The position numbers and the translations under genes are program-made. Below, piece after piece: positions 20,781-33,330 of a stretch of DNA of 64,000 bases (positions within the stretch are counted from its first letter, which is position 1; every line of letters starts with the position of its first letter). The notes beneath the pieces are model-generated. The model saw only the letters and a list, made by a program, of their open reading frames with translations. It did no database searches and had not been told where the DNA came from. The stretch is from Diphasiastrum complanatum (taxonomy: Eukaryota; Streptophyta; Lycopodiopsida; Lycopodiales; Lycopodiaceae): positions 19,181,450 through 19,245,449 of the forward strand of contig CM055095.1 of NCBI GenBank assembly GCA_029204225.1. The letters run 5' to 3'.

Positions 20781-23700
20781 ATGGGAAAGACGAACTATGA
20801 TATTGCCTCGGTTGTCCTCACCTCGGCAGAATGGGTGGCTTCTCGTGCCACTCATGTGTCCATCAATACAGCAGGTAAGTTCTGCCGGCATTCTGCGGAT
20901 TTGGGAAGTTTTTGGCCGGTCCAAACTGACCTTTTCTGGTTTTAGAAATTTTTATCGCATTATCTTGCCGGTCTCGCCGTGCTTTCCATGGAAGCTCAAG
21001 TGCTTTATATAACGTGTACCCGTGTTTAAATGATTGGTGAATAACGATGGGCCATTGGATAATTCTTGGTATTGAAATGAAACATCAAGATTTTTGCAAA
21101 AAAAAAAAAAAACATCAAGATTTCTACTTTAAGGCGTTTGTAACAAACTTTCATTTTTCTGTGGGAACTTGAAGGAAAAAATTTGTCATAGTATCGAAAT
21201 GTAAATGCAATTAGAAAGCATAAACTTTGTGGAATAGATGCCACACGAGTCTTGTGAACCTGAGTCTTCAATAGTTGGAAACACTAATTTCCGCATTTTT
21301 TGTGTTGACGAGAACGGTCTATCTAATGACGTTTACAGGTGGTAATGGTTATTTGAGAAGTTACAGCACACCCGTTAGGGCTGAGCATAACTTTGAAACA
21401 ACAGCATGGGTTTATAGAAAGACCATTGTTTCATGTGAAGGTCGTGCAAAAATCTTACTTTTAGCCAATACAATCTTGAGATGTACCACAAAAAGTTTTC
21501 AGGCAGTAATTTTTACAATGAATTGATTTACTACATCAATCACATTGATACCAGCAGTAGAAAACCTTCATGGGCATTTACCGCATCAGTCGAGATTGAT
21601 AGCAGCAGTTTAAAACCTTTGTGGGCAAATATTTACTGCATCAGTCAAAATTGATACGATCAGAAAAAAGACGTTCATGGGCATTTACCTCTCGGTTAAA
21701 ATTGATACCAGCAATAAAAAGCCTTCATGCGCATTTACTGCATTGGTGAAAATACGTTAGAACTTAGCAGCAGTAATAAATCTTTGCTTGCATGTAAATT
21801 TGTCATTGTGGATTTCCATGGTTTACCAAGTAAGTAAAGTTGGTCTAGGGTAACATTTTCACCATGAAATCAATATGAATATTTGTTGAGTAGATTTGGG
21901 AAACCTTTACATAAATGTTAAAACTATGTTTTGTCTTAAAAGGGATGATCGTTTATGGGAAAGCTTAAGTTATTGCAGCAGTGTAAATTAGGACGTCTCA
22001 CTTTAGGAGTTTTCTTGAAGCTTTACGACTTGGCTGCATAAACGAAAACATATTGGCTTGTGTATCCGATTTTTCGACTTCTGTTAAGGCACATGTGTTT
22101 AATCTTTTGGAATCAGATTTTGGTGGGATTCGATATGGGAGTAAACAAAAAAAACGTTGAGCAAAAAATTGGGCTTAAAAATTGTTCAGTGCTTAAAATC
22201 CCTAAAACCAAACAGTTTCACATACTTTGTTACATATCCCATAACTCTCTGTAACCAATTGATTGATTACTAAAACCTTGGAGTCCTTTTTGATCTTATG
22301 ATTTTTTATCCATTGTATGCACTCAGAACAAATTCCCATTAGTAGTAAAAGAAAAGACCAATACACTAGGTTGAACTCTCTAAAAGAAACAAGAGCATTT
22401 CAAACCGACCATTCCATATGCCTTTTGGACGTTGTGCGACTATATACTTTTGGAAATTATGTTGGAGGAACAAACATAAGGGTATTGTCTTGTTTAGAGG
22501 CCATGCAGGACATCTATGACCATCGACTAGCCTTGTTTTGGTCGATTATAAAACCACACTCAATGGAGGTCTAGTGCCAATCTCAAAAGCATGTTGGGAA
22601 ATGTCTAGCATCATTTTTGAAGGGGATTTGTTCAAAGGTTGCATGAAATTGTTTTGTTGAATGCATCTATGCATGAGACGATGAGCTGTATATCGCAATT
22701 GGCCCTTAGCCATATTGCGTTGTCACTTATCCAATTAGGTTACACGGTAGTTGAATTCTAACAATGATTAGAGTAGATCGTTGGCTTCAAAACAAGTGGT
22801 AACATGTTCTGTTAACATTCGATAGTTCAACCCCCTTCGATAGTCTTTGCGGTGTCAAAATTGTCAACCATTCTAGTGTATTTTTGAGGCTGTGTAATGA
22901 TGTGAGTAAAATTGTAGCAATTGGATAACTCAATGGATGTAGATTATAAACGGATTAGAGTGTCGAAGTATGAGAACATAATCCAACACTAGGCAGTCAT
23001 GATGCTTACATGGCAAAGAAGGCGCAGGGTGGTGGAATGCCACCTAACCTACAAGTAACTTATTCACCTAGAATAAGTGACAGACATGGACAATGCCACT
23101 ATAGCATTCTTCGAAAGCTAGTAGACATTATGGATAGTATAGGAGATTTCTAATTATAGTTGATCTCACTTTCAGTTGTGTGTTTTTTGATGATGAAGCT
23201 TTGCAAGTCTCCTTTTCTTTGTAGTATTCTATCCTCTTTATCTCCTTCTTGACTATGGATCCTAACTAACCAAAGAGGCTATGACGACAACAAAAGCTTT
23301 GCGTACCACTATAGGTGCTAGTGTTGGTGCTGATCCTGATTTCCTTATGTTGGCTATCAACAATCTTCAACAACAAATTATCAATATGTCAGGCAAGGCA
23401 TAGTAGGAAACAACAAGATTTAAAGGATTTGGCACTAGAAAAGCTAGCCCTACACCACTCCTTATGTTAGAGACCTAGACACCATAGCAGGGCAAACACT
23501 AATTGATCCACCTAGCCTTGCCAACTCCCTATATGGAGTAAGCACCTCCTAGCCCTGTGTGAGGACTGGTAGCATGCATGCTGCCTAGTGCCGGCCTTGT
23601 GGCTCTGACGTGGCCGACTGCATGTTGGTGCTCGACAAGGGTCCCTCCTGCTGATAGGGTCCCTAAGCTGTGTTAGGCCCTCTATGCTTGTGGTACGGCC

Positions 23701-26700
23701 CGTGGGTCTCTGGCTCGTTGTAGGCCCGTACCAGTGCACGCTACTCACACTATCTTGCCTTGGTGGGCGTGTGCGCTGAACACGCCCCTGACTATGGTGT
23801 CTGATCTCTAGTGTCCTTTAGGGGTCGGCTCTGGCTACAGGCTTGTAACACTCCCTCCCCCTTAAGAACCGTCTTGGTCCACTAAGACAAAATCTAAAAA
23901 TAACTTGCGAAGAACGCTGCCCTTTTCCCGAGTGGTATTCTCAACAGGCTGATCCTTCCACTTGATTAGATATTCTTGGTATAGAGTATGACGGGTCTAC
24001 GTGTCTCTACTACTAAGAATCTCCTCTGGCTCATGTGAAAGTTCTGAGGACCATCTATAACAACTAGCAAGAGAATATGAATGAACATGTGAGGTGGACA
24101 AGGCATCATCCACTGGGTCACACATTGTCAGCTTTCCATACCTGTTTGCAAATGCTGTGGACTAACCTGAGGATTGCGAATCCTAGTTCTCTACCCTGGA
24201 AAATGTAGTCTTGGTAGACGTCATGTATTGTTCGATCTTTCATTGTTTTCTGCCTTCTGGTGGTTCCTATACATAAAAAAATTGAAACTTCTCAAAGACC
24301 TAGATAATCTATTTTTCTCAATAAAGCAATGAATTCTTCCTTTTGTATTGTGCTATGGCCACTACTATCCATTGTTCGGAGTAGGTTCTGGAGTGGGAAA
24401 TGCTTTATGTTGTGGGTCGGCATAATTCACCGTGCGTTTCAAGTGGTTTTGTCTGCACTTTGATGATTCCAAATAAGGTTTAAATAATATTTGCTTAATG
24501 ATGTATGAATAAATTCTTTTTGGTGGGCATTTCAGCTATTGCAAAGGTGGTTGAGCGTATGGATGGAGAGATTCCCACCGTGATGTGGGATTTTGAAGGC
24601 ATCCATTTTTTTGATAATGGCCCACTTACTGCACAATATCTCCTTGTGTTGGATGCCCTTAATTTCTGTTTTTGGCCAGGTTTGAGTTTAAAATCTCCAT
24701 TGTTTGCAAGAGTTAGCAAAGACTATTGTTACAGCTTTTTTAAGAGGAATCTCTATAGTTTTGTGGACAATTTTATTCTGTCCCATACTTGAAGTAGTCT
24801 ACCAAGGTTTTTTTTGCTACTGTGATGTACTTCAAATAGACAGGTTCACTAGTAATCACACTTAGCATATCACAACGTTTTGTATGGGATGTGTTCTGTG
24901 TTGGTATCAAACTTATGCTTGAGTTACTAGTAGCTCCATTGATTTGAGGATTCATGGTTCATCAGATGAAGAGCTCCAGTATGATCATTTAGCTGAAGGC
25001 TTAAAGAATGCCCTGTTGGCTGATGACACAGTGCTTGATGCTCACCGTCTTCAAAGCTACACAGGTTACTGGTTGCATGTTTTCACCTTTAAAGCCTAAA
25101 CTTTCTCAAACTCCAATCATTATGAAGGCTTTACACTGAGTACTTCCTTACTAAAAGTATCATTTATCAGAGTCAGATGGATGCTATAAAGTTATCCATC
25201 CCGTTCACCATGACATATATGCTTTCCTACCTTGAAGTTACAATCTATGAATATTTTCTCAATGGTTATCATGGTATGTTAACAGGACCCAAGTTAAGGG
25301 AGTTGCTACACTGGCCTCGTAATCTTCCACTAGAAGAAGAGCGGGCTCGTCTTTTACGTGAGGTATACTTTCCATTAGTTCATTTAACATGTTTGTGTTA
25401 TATGTGGTGTATACAATTCAGTCACCAGTGGCCAAAATGTTTCACGTGGAATGAGTATGTGAATGCCAAGTTCATGGTCCACCTTGCATGTTTATCTTAT
25501 TTTGGAGGTTTTAAGTTGATCCACCCGAATGATTCTTTTAACTTCAGGGAGGATTATTGGTTGGCTGATCACTGAAAAGTGTTTTAATACCTTTTTTTAA
25601 TATGTTCTTAAGATCCAAAGGAACAATCTGTGTACTCTAGTTAAAACTTTTCTTACAAATGGGCTGTAAATTTGGCCTGTTTCTTTAACTTACTAATTAT
25701 TGGTGTGTGTGTGCATGATTTGATAATTTATACTTGTAAGGTTGGAGCAGAGTTGGAGAAGAGCTTTGGTGGTAAAGCATCTAATTTAGTGCTGTCTGCA
25801 AAAGGGTCAGCCGTTGCTCTTCTGGATCTGATAACACGTCATTTTCCTGGTATTGGTTATCATTGTGAATGTCAGTGATGTTTTTGGTAGCACGGCATTT
25901 CTGATGTTTTATGCGATCATATGACTTTCATCCCTTTGAAGTATATTGTGTAGGTAAAGTGATTGGTTCAAACCTAAGTTGCATTTGAACTCATTTGGAA
26001 TGTCTGAATGTTTGAAATGGCACATGTTGACTGTCAAAATTCTTAACGTTCGATATGTTTGTCGCATTCAAAATGAAGGCTATTTGTTTGGTCTAACACA
26101 AAATTTTGCTCCATCCTGCCTGTTGCTGTTACCTGCCGCCTGCCTCTTCTTGTTTGCTTCCTACTGCCTCTTCCTTCCTTGCTTGCTTCGGTGCAACTGG
26201 TATGCAACTACAAGTCAAGTCTTATGCATATCAGTTCAGGGTAAGGAATACTGTGCTTTGTAGTGGGAGTGGTTTGTGGTGATGATTTTTGGCAGTTTTG
26301 CTCAACAGTTTATATCTCTCAGTTTCCACACTTTTATTGTGACTCTTGTGTGTGAAAAGTATGACCCACCAATTTGGTAATCAGCATTGTTGCATTTGAT
26401 ATCAGAACAACGGTATTTGTAGCTTCGGACAAAATATTTGAGTTTTGTATTAATGTTTCTGATTGCTGGTTAACTTCAAAGTTTTTTCAATGTTGGTTTT
26501 CCTGCACACTTGTTAAAAAGAACATTGTGTAAATTCTTGCGAACATTATATCTCAATAGCTACACGAAGAATTCTTGGGTGGGAGCTGTGGCGTCTTTCA
26601 ACTATTTCAATTGCTTGTATATTCAAAAGTGAAACTTTCTGTTTTAATCTTCCCCAACCAAGGCAGAGTACTTGACATGGTCTCTATATGGTTTCACAGG

Positions 26701-29581
26701 TTTTAGAGATTCTTGTGTCTATAAGGGGCATCAGATTTTTATATACAAGCGAGCGCAAATTTTTGTTGCTGATCTATGGGGTGCTTTCAAGGGTCAGGGT
26801 TTGGGAGCGTTCAAAGACATAGCCTGCATCACGATGTTTGCTGATTATGTGGTTCCTGCTGTGTTGCGGCACTGGGGCATTCTTGAGTATAGTCCAAAGC
26901 TAGCTAACTCAATTGATAGCTATCAGGAGATTGCAGCTGGAACAGAAGAAGAAGTAGAGATACGTGCATGCACTATTGCTGCAGTTGAGCGTCTTCGTGA
27001 GCAATTTGTGTCCAGGACGGGAAAGGAGGTAGTACTACTTGTTCAGTCCTACATTTAGTGATTACCTAGAAGGTCATGAACTAGAGATGCAAGTTTTCAC
27101 TTTCTTGCTTTGCTTCACTGTTGAGGACTATGTTTTCAGTTTGTTCACTGCCTTGGCACATGATAATTACCAATTGCACTTGAGTAAACTGAGGCTGTTT
27201 ATATGCATGATTCGTTTTCCTTATTGCTTTTGATCTGCAATTGAAAGTGGAGGTCGCCGCACTTTGTGACCACCAAATTCATAAATGAGCCTCTTTGCAT
27301 AGTGACCAGGGAATGGGCATGAGCATGGGAACGGGAACGTAAATGTCCCTGGAAAAATGGGAATGGGAACGGGAAACATACAGACGCATCAAAATTTGGA
27401 ATTTATATGAAATTACACATAATATAAACAATCCTCCTTCATTTATCTTTTTTTAGGTCTTAGCAGAAACTCTGACCAGGGAACACGTTCCAATCACATT
27501 CCCAAGGCTTCCTCCTTCAATTATCTTGTTTTTTTGCCTTTGCAGAAACTGTGACCAGGGAACACGTTCCCTGGTCATGTTCCCAAACTCATGTTCCTGA
27601 GGACGTTCCCAACAAGAGCACGCTGGGAACGCGTGGCACATCTAAAAAGCCGCATTCCCAAGTTCCCTGGTCACTTTGCCTCTTTGTTTCAGATGTTCTG
27701 ACAACATCAACATTATGCATAAATGGCTGGAATAATAGAAACTGAGAGGAGCCTTAGAGTTTATCACAAAAATGAATTGCTCAGTTCAACTTCTGTTGGA
27801 GAGAGATTCCAATTGCATGTTCCTTGCAAAAATCACTAAAAAGGTATATCAATACTCACTACACGATCGGATGTTAGCAATGAGCATCTTGATCTTGGCA
27901 CCTGGTTGATTCTCCATCAATATTTTGATGTTCCTAAAACATTCACATGCCTTTGATTTCTCCTTGATTGTGTAGATCCACGTCTTCCTTGAATAGTCGT
28001 CAATGAAAGTCATAAAGTAGAATGCTCTACCAATAGAGTCTAGACATTGCACCTTCCTTATTGAACTTCTCTCCATGTGACTTCCCAAGTATACACACCT
28101 TGCAAGTAGTTCTTCCTTATCATCCAAGTTAGATAGACTTGTCACCATCTTGAGTAACCCTTGGCCACAAGCCTTGCCTTGTATTTGTGAATGGATGCAC
28201 CTTAATACAGCTTTAATGTGAATATCCACTTACATTCTATGGCCTTCTTACCTTGGGAAGATCAACAAACTCTCCAGTCTCATTCTCCATCAAAACTTGA
28301 CACTCACTATCCATGGCCTCACACCAATGCTCTGACTTCACGGCTTACGTAATACAAGTTGGCTCGTTGCTCAAATGAGTCAAGAAAGATGAGGATGTAC
28401 CTTCCATCTGCTACTTACCCTTCTCAATGTATATGAGCCTTGATGGCTCCACCCTTGCTCTTGAAGGTCTCCACTCTTGCTCTTGTTAAGGAACGGAATC
28501 ATGATATATAGCGTGACTCAGACAGCAATTCTAGCTCGGATATATAATATGTAGTTTTTAACAAAGAAATCAAGATTAAGAAACGGAATCAAGATATATA
28601 GCGTGGCTCAGACAGCGATTCTAGCTCGGATATATATAACGTGGCAGATACTGATTCTAGGATCAACTTGAGCAGCAGTCAGAAGCAGTCAGAGAAGATA
28701 TCAGAGACGAACAGAGATGGAGGACGTGACAGTAGCCGATATGGTGGTGGTGGTCCATTGTGGTCCAAGTCCTGATGATCGCCCCAGTTGCTGGCCGTGG
28801 AGGTCGCTCATCAAATAGCTGTCATTTTTAACAAATCGAGCTTACCTCGACAAAGGAATCTGCTTGAACTGTATGTTTTCCAGCGTTTCTGATCTCTAGC
28901 GTCCCGCAATGCATTATAAAGCATCCCTCAATATATCGTCAAGAAGGAAGATTGTGAAGAAGGAAGATCACGGCCAGCAGTTTGATACCTGGTTTTTTTT
29001 GTTAGAATAAAAAAGTTCTGACCCAGTACGTTCCGGCCAAAAAGGGTCGGAATGGGTTTCTAAGATTCGAAATGTGTAGTCGGCTTCATGCTAGTGAAAT
29101 TTCTCGGAATTGGCATTGTTTGATCCTTCCAAGGGGTCTGAGGTTTGGTGTCCCTCTTACAGCTCTATTGATAATTATGCCAGGAGGGCACTAGGGCTGT
29201 ACGCTAGCAACTGTGTGGAATGTTGTTGCACATCATGTTTGAGTTTTCTGAAAGAATTACCTGAAAAGGAGGGTGCAAGGGCTTTAGGCTAGCAATTGTA
29301 TTAAACATTGTTGCACATCATTTTTGAGTTTTTTGAAAGAGCTAGCTAAAATAATATCTATTTGTTCAGCTGAAACATCGAGTTAATTGTGGTTGACTAG
29401 CAATTCAAGTGAAATTTGTTTTTGTTTTCTTAGTTATCATCTCTTAACTGTACACGGCTGACAACAGCTTGTCTTGCAGGTTCTGAGTGTGCAGATTGAT
29501 TGGTGGCTTTGGTCATCGGGTTTACCAAGAGCTTTAGAATTAGAGCTTCCATTTCATCACACTCTGACAATAAACTATTAA
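20781..29581 (+). CDS. QNG1: Queuosine 5'-phosphate N-glycosylase/hydrolase (queuosine salvage, DUF2419)
   Basis: Host gene. The enzyme releases queuine base from queuosine 5'-phosphate so that it can be put into tRNA, part of eukaryotic queuine salvage. Exons: 20781-20874, 24536-24679, 24966-25064, 25286-25362, 25741-25849, 26700-27028, 29480-29581. All introns are GT...AG and phases join exactly, giving 861 nt and about 286 residues with a terminal TAA. Signatures in order: SAEWVASRATHVSIN, LVLDALNFCFWPG, DEELQYDHLAEGLKNAL, LRELLHWPRNLPLEEERARL, ELEKSFGGKASNLV, YKGHQIFIYKRAQIFVADLW, DIACITMFADYVVPAVL, GTEEEVEIRACTIAAVE and the ending IDWWLWSSGL. These are the conserved blocks of the DUF2419 family. 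Length is slightly under animal homologues. The in-frame ATG at 20754 is an alternative start. Introns 1 and 6 are loaded with transposon remnants. Confidence 0.93.
21540..21765. repeat. about 52-bp minisatellite in QNG1 intron 1
   Basis: At least four degenerate units beginning ATTGATA (21544, 21595, 21650, 21701), each containing CCTTCATGGGCATTTAC or a variant. Spacing is 51-55 bp. No coding meaning is apparent. Confidence 0.8.
23281..23400 (+). pseudogene. possible gypsy gag start in QNG1 intron 1
   Basis: A short plus-strand frame, MTTTKALRTTIGASVGADPD followed by LQQQIINMSGKA, resembles the N-terminus of some gypsy gag proteins. It ends at tandem stops. Evidence is weak: short length and no downstream gag motif. 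Confidence 0.25.
23500..23850 (-). repeat. probable LTR end after a gypsy chromodomain
   Basis: The minus strand reads a polypurine tract (AAGGGGGAGGGAG) followed by TGTTACAAGCCTG, so the LTR starts at plus 23850 and runs leftward. The left limit is not certain. It lies inside QNG1 intron 1. Confidence 0.5.
23870..24045 (-). pseudogene. gypsy integrase tail with chromodomain
   Basis: The minus strand encodes HEPEEILSSRDT, a stop, then LYQEYLIKWKDQPVENTTRE and KGSVLRKLFLDF, ending DQDGS before a TAA. The YLIKWK...P-E-TTWE-like pattern is the chromodomain that ends pol in chromoviral gypsy elements (here R for the usual W). A PPT and LTR follow at once. It is within QNG1 intron 1 and antisense to the gene. 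Confidence 0.75.
27298..27677. mobile_element. small inverted-repeat element (foldback/MITE) with 9-bp target duplication
   Basis: Flanked by GCCTCTTTG at 27289-27297 and again at 27678-27686. The left end reads CATAGTGACCAGGGAATGGG; the right end, reverse-complemented, reads AAAGTGACCAGGGAACTTGG. Inside are reiterated GGGAACG words, a near-perfect 24-bp palindrome centred at about 27565 (GACCAGGGAACACGTTCC on its left side) and two tandem copies of a roughly 77-bp unit. It encodes nothing. The 9-bp duplication suggests a MULE-type mover, though 8 bp (hAT) cannot be excluded. It is in QNG1 intron 6. Confidence 0.75.
27849..28490 (-). pseudogene. rearranged copia fragment in QNG1 intron 6
   Basis: The lower part (27849-28140) encodes a copia pre-integrase/integrase start: MVTSLSNLDDKEELLARCVY and AFYFMTFIDDYSRKTWIYTI. 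The upper part (28200-28490), upstream on the same minus strand, encodes the RT entry region: EHWCEAMDSECQVLMENETG and the IHKYKARLVAKGY equivalent. In copia, integrase precedes RT, so the order here is reversed. Many stops. Confidence 0.75.
28488..28640. repeat. tandem duplication, 90-bp period
   Basis: Two copies of a unit starting AAGGAACGGAATC/AAGAAACGGAATC and continuing GATATATAGCGTG...CTCAGACAGC (28488-28549 and 28578-28640), in QNG1 intron 6. No coding function. Confidence 0.8.
29191..29350. repeat. tandem duplication, about 88-bp period
   Basis: Two copies share GCTAGCAA, GTTGTTGCACATCAT and TTTGAGTTTT...TGAAAGA (29191-29270 and 29278-29350). It lies near the 3' end of QNG1 intron 6, upstream of the last exon. 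Confidence 0.75.
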
Positions 29582-32500
29582 GCGTCGAATTATTATAAAT
29601 GGATGTGAAGCTTAATATTAGCTAAATCCTACCACAGTTTAGTTACTTGGTTGCTCAATTTTGTGCCCTAATTTTTTGTCAAAAGCTGCAGTAATATAAA
29701 GAGAAACCTTTCTGCATAGGTTATCAGAGAAAACGTCAACCAACATGTGATAAAGTATGGTTTGGCACCAATTTTGCAAACATTATGTATTCTACAAACT
29801 AGGAAAATTTTGTTCCAAGAGACTTGAAATGGCCAATTACGGTTTGGCTGTGAATCAGATGAAGTGACAAAACCCTTTGCACAACAGCCATAGGATGGTT
29901 CTTTGCAGTGCATATATGTTGATTTTGGTGAAAAGAGTTGTGCCCACCTTCTCCAATGAAGGTTTTGTGAAAGAGAAAAATGAGAATGGCTAAAGGTTTA
30001 TTTTGTGATTTCCTGTATTAACCATTGACTAATCAGAGCATCTTTAATGTAGGCTGAAAGGCAGTGATAGTGTTTAGGCTAGTTGCATGTATCTCTACTC
30101 CACTGGTCCAGAATGACTGGTGTAAAACTGGTTTGGAAGGACTTTTTCTGATCAACAGCACATTGATTACACCCTGGTATTAACCTCTCAGGTGATATGC
30201 TATTCCAGTTTTGATGGCAACCTTTCTTAAGTTGATCATGTTCACGATAAGTTAAATTGTTCTGACAGATTTCTTGAAATTTTGTCAAAAAAAGTGGAAT
30301 TAATAAGCTTTCCACTCACTTTGGATCCTTTTTCATGTCATCATGCAATCATATTGCATCATGGCACTAGGCAAATTGCAACTTTACAATTTCCACTGCT
30401 AGTAAAATCTAAACTGATAGTGGAATTCAAAATTTTCGCTTCGCACACATGACCAATGAAGCAACACGAGAATACTTGTCATTGCATTTATCATTCATTG
30501 ATGCCACAACTGTGCAAAGACGAATGTTGGCAGTAATAAACAAGCCTTCTTTGAAGGGTTGAAAAGCCAGTAAATGACTTTGTATTTTATGTAGTTCACC
30601 CTCATATATTTTTTAGAAATGGTTCAGCTGGGTTTGCAGTTTGTATGGCTTTATTGTACTTCCAACTATTATGCAATTCACCATATTTGTCAATAAAATT
30701 TATAGTCACCTTTCCAAATTAATTATTCTCTGCTTTGTTATTGCTAGAAAGGCAATAGTACCTCTCATACATAGCTTTTTAAACTCTTTGCACCAAATTG
30801 AGTTGCATTGAAATGGCATATTTGACCTGGAGTCAAATTGCTCTTTTGGAACATTGCTTAGAATTGAAGAAAAAAATGTTGCTATTAAAAAGAATTAGAT
30901 TTCATGCATAATGTTGCAAATTAAATGTGCTAAGTCCCTGAATATTAGTTTACATTTGTGCAAGTTTTGTATATTATGTTGTCTACTGCTGTAGCCTAAA
31001 ATGTACATGAAAAGGTGGTATATAAATATTGCACCGCATATGTTTGTGTATTCTGTGCGTGTTTGCAAATGCACATATTTACTATTTAGTATGCATCAAT
31101 GAAGATGCTTTGAGAAAAATGATGATTCCATAATGGAGAACTAAGAATACTACAAGATGTGATAAATTGGGGTCCTAACATTATGTGGATAGATTTTTGC
31201 AAGTTTCATTCTATCCATGTCATATATAAGCTAACACACGAGATGTCATGTGATATTGATTGTATATTAGTACTAACCAAAAGAAGAGACTTAATGCCCT
31301 TGGGAGTCCCCAAGCAAGGCTCAAAAACTATTTTTTGATCTGTCAAAGAATAGTACATGTTTCAAAATGTCAATGTGCCCATTAAATTTTGGTGCGAAAA
31401 AAAAAAAATTGTTGTGCTAAAAAGAGTATTTTGTCGTATCAGAAATGTTTCTAATTGTCATGGAAAAATGTCTATTTTTGCATAGGACAATGTTTTTGTG
31501 GATACCTAAAGACTCTTAAAACATGTAGCAAAATGTTCAAAAAAAGGCTCCTAAAATATTTTCTCATTGTCATGAAAGTTATATACTTTTAGGTTATAAT
31601 ATAGTGTTTTTGTGAGGTCATAATAGGCTTGATAGGGTTCCGACTATGCAATAGAAAAAGTATTTTGACACATTTTTTTTAAAAGTTTGGAGCTCACTAG
31701 GCTAGCACAATGATGTGCTAGCCTATAGGACTCCCCACATTTTTTTTTAGTAAAAATAAACCCATCTTTGACGAGTAGCGGAATTTTTAGTTGTGTACAA
31801 AAAGGGTATTATTATTGTGAAAAATGTTTTAGGAGTCTTATAGCCTAGCACGTCAATGTGCTTTTGCCTAGCTGACTCCAAAAAGAAAAATTCAATTCAA
31901 ATTTTTGATTTTTTTTTAATACTTTTTGTTTTTGCATATTGCTGCAGATAATAATTGTTTTTGTTTATTATAAAAAATATTGCTCAAAATTTGTTTTCCG
32001 AGCCTCCTACGAAAGCGCGTCTAGCACATAAAAAACACTTATCACAATCAGAGAAACCACAAAAATCATTTATTTTCTACAATTTGGACATAGAATAGGA
32101 CAAAATCTTCATCAGACACTGATAAATTTCTATTCCCTTGCAACCAACCTTCACCGACTTGCAAGCAAGACTGCCCTAATGTTGTGGAACTACAAATTGG
32201 AAGGGCAAAGTTTATTTCCCAACCAATTTCTAGAAATTGAAGGAAAACAACCATAAACAAAAAAAACCCATAAAAATCAAGAAAGATTGAAAACCAACCC
32301 TCGCTTATTCTATTGTAGCTAGATTTGACCTAGATCTATCCATAGGTCGGCAAATATTCATTCTAAAAATAGAGGGCCAGGTGAACGTTCTCTAAGTTTT
32401 TGATAACCTTTTGTATGAAAAGTCTACTTTTCTACAAGGATATCAAATCTCGAAGGAGAACCTTCGCAAGTATTGTTAATCATTTTCTCATACTATATTT

Positions 32501-33330
32501 AGTAATCAATGAGTTAGGCGAGAATAAATAAAGGTTTTTTGAACTTTTGATTATTTTTTTGGCGAAAAACTCCAATTTTTCAATAAAAATATTAATATTG
32601 AGTCTCTTCCAACCTTCGCAAGTCTATTGAACCTTTCAAATATAGTAATTTTTCATCAGTGAGTTCGACAAGAGTTAGTTCCATCAGAATTTTCCACGGA
32701 GGTTTATGGGTCCCAAAATATCCATTTTAAGCCTCGCCAAGCTGAAAAAATTCCATACTTCACCAAAATAACCTTCGCCTGACCTACCATCTATCTATTT
32801 TTGTTAGATCTATCTCCAGTCAAAACGAACGAAGGTTAGTTTTTCCAAAAGTGTCAAAAATAGCCAATTAAGTGAGTTATTTCAATCCAAAATAGTAATT
32901 ATGAACCTCATCGATCTAACCCTCGCCTAGGTAACCTTCCGCTAGAGTTTTGATCTTCCTGATTTAGCTATTGTCAAGTCTGTGAAAGATTCTAAGTTGA
33001 TAGGATACTGAGATCTGAGATTTTTTCATTTTTAGAATGTGGATTTACTTGATCAAGATTTTTTTTTAAAAATTAGTTTCTGATATCATTATCAAGTGAT
33101 TAAGTTTTTCTAGATCAAATCAGACGATAGGATTTATCTGAAAAATCTAGATCCAATTTCTGAAAAGTCTAGATCTAATCTCTGAAAAATCTAGATCCAA
33201 TCTGCTTTCAAATTGAACCATTATTGATGAAATATAATGTTATCCTTATTTTAATAAATCTTAAAAAATGTCAGACACATAATCAGATGGAAAAATTGAT
33301 ACACCACAACCTCGTTCTATCATTAGACAA
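29582..33330. other. intergenic DNA without recognisable genes
   Basis: AT-rich DNA following QNG1. No coding frame longer than about 80 codons and none with family features. A hairpin at 31698-31725 and a short tandem triplication at 33120-33200 (CTGAAAAATCTAGATC units of about 24 bp) are the only structures noticed. The first few hundred bases will include the QNG1 3' UTR. Confidence 0.6.
31698..31725. repeat. perfect 11-bp stem hairpin
   Basis: TAGGCTAGCAC, a 6-base loop, then GTGCTAGCCTA. A second, imperfect copy (AGCCTAGCAC...GTGCTTTTGCCTAGCT) lies at about 31841-31872, and both are flanked by GACTCC/GGAGTC. This suggests the ends or arms of a small inverted-repeat element. Confidence 0.65.

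Noticed and set aside
20541-20924. Overlapping frames on both strands in the GA-rich region
   Set aside because: Low-complexity Arg/Glu- and Ser/Leu-rich text from GA repeats; this is the QNG1 leader.
25177-25575. A 132-codon frame in the QNG1 locus as a separate gene
   Set aside because: It contains exon 4 of QNG1 and runs through flanking intron sequence; the splice sites explain it better.
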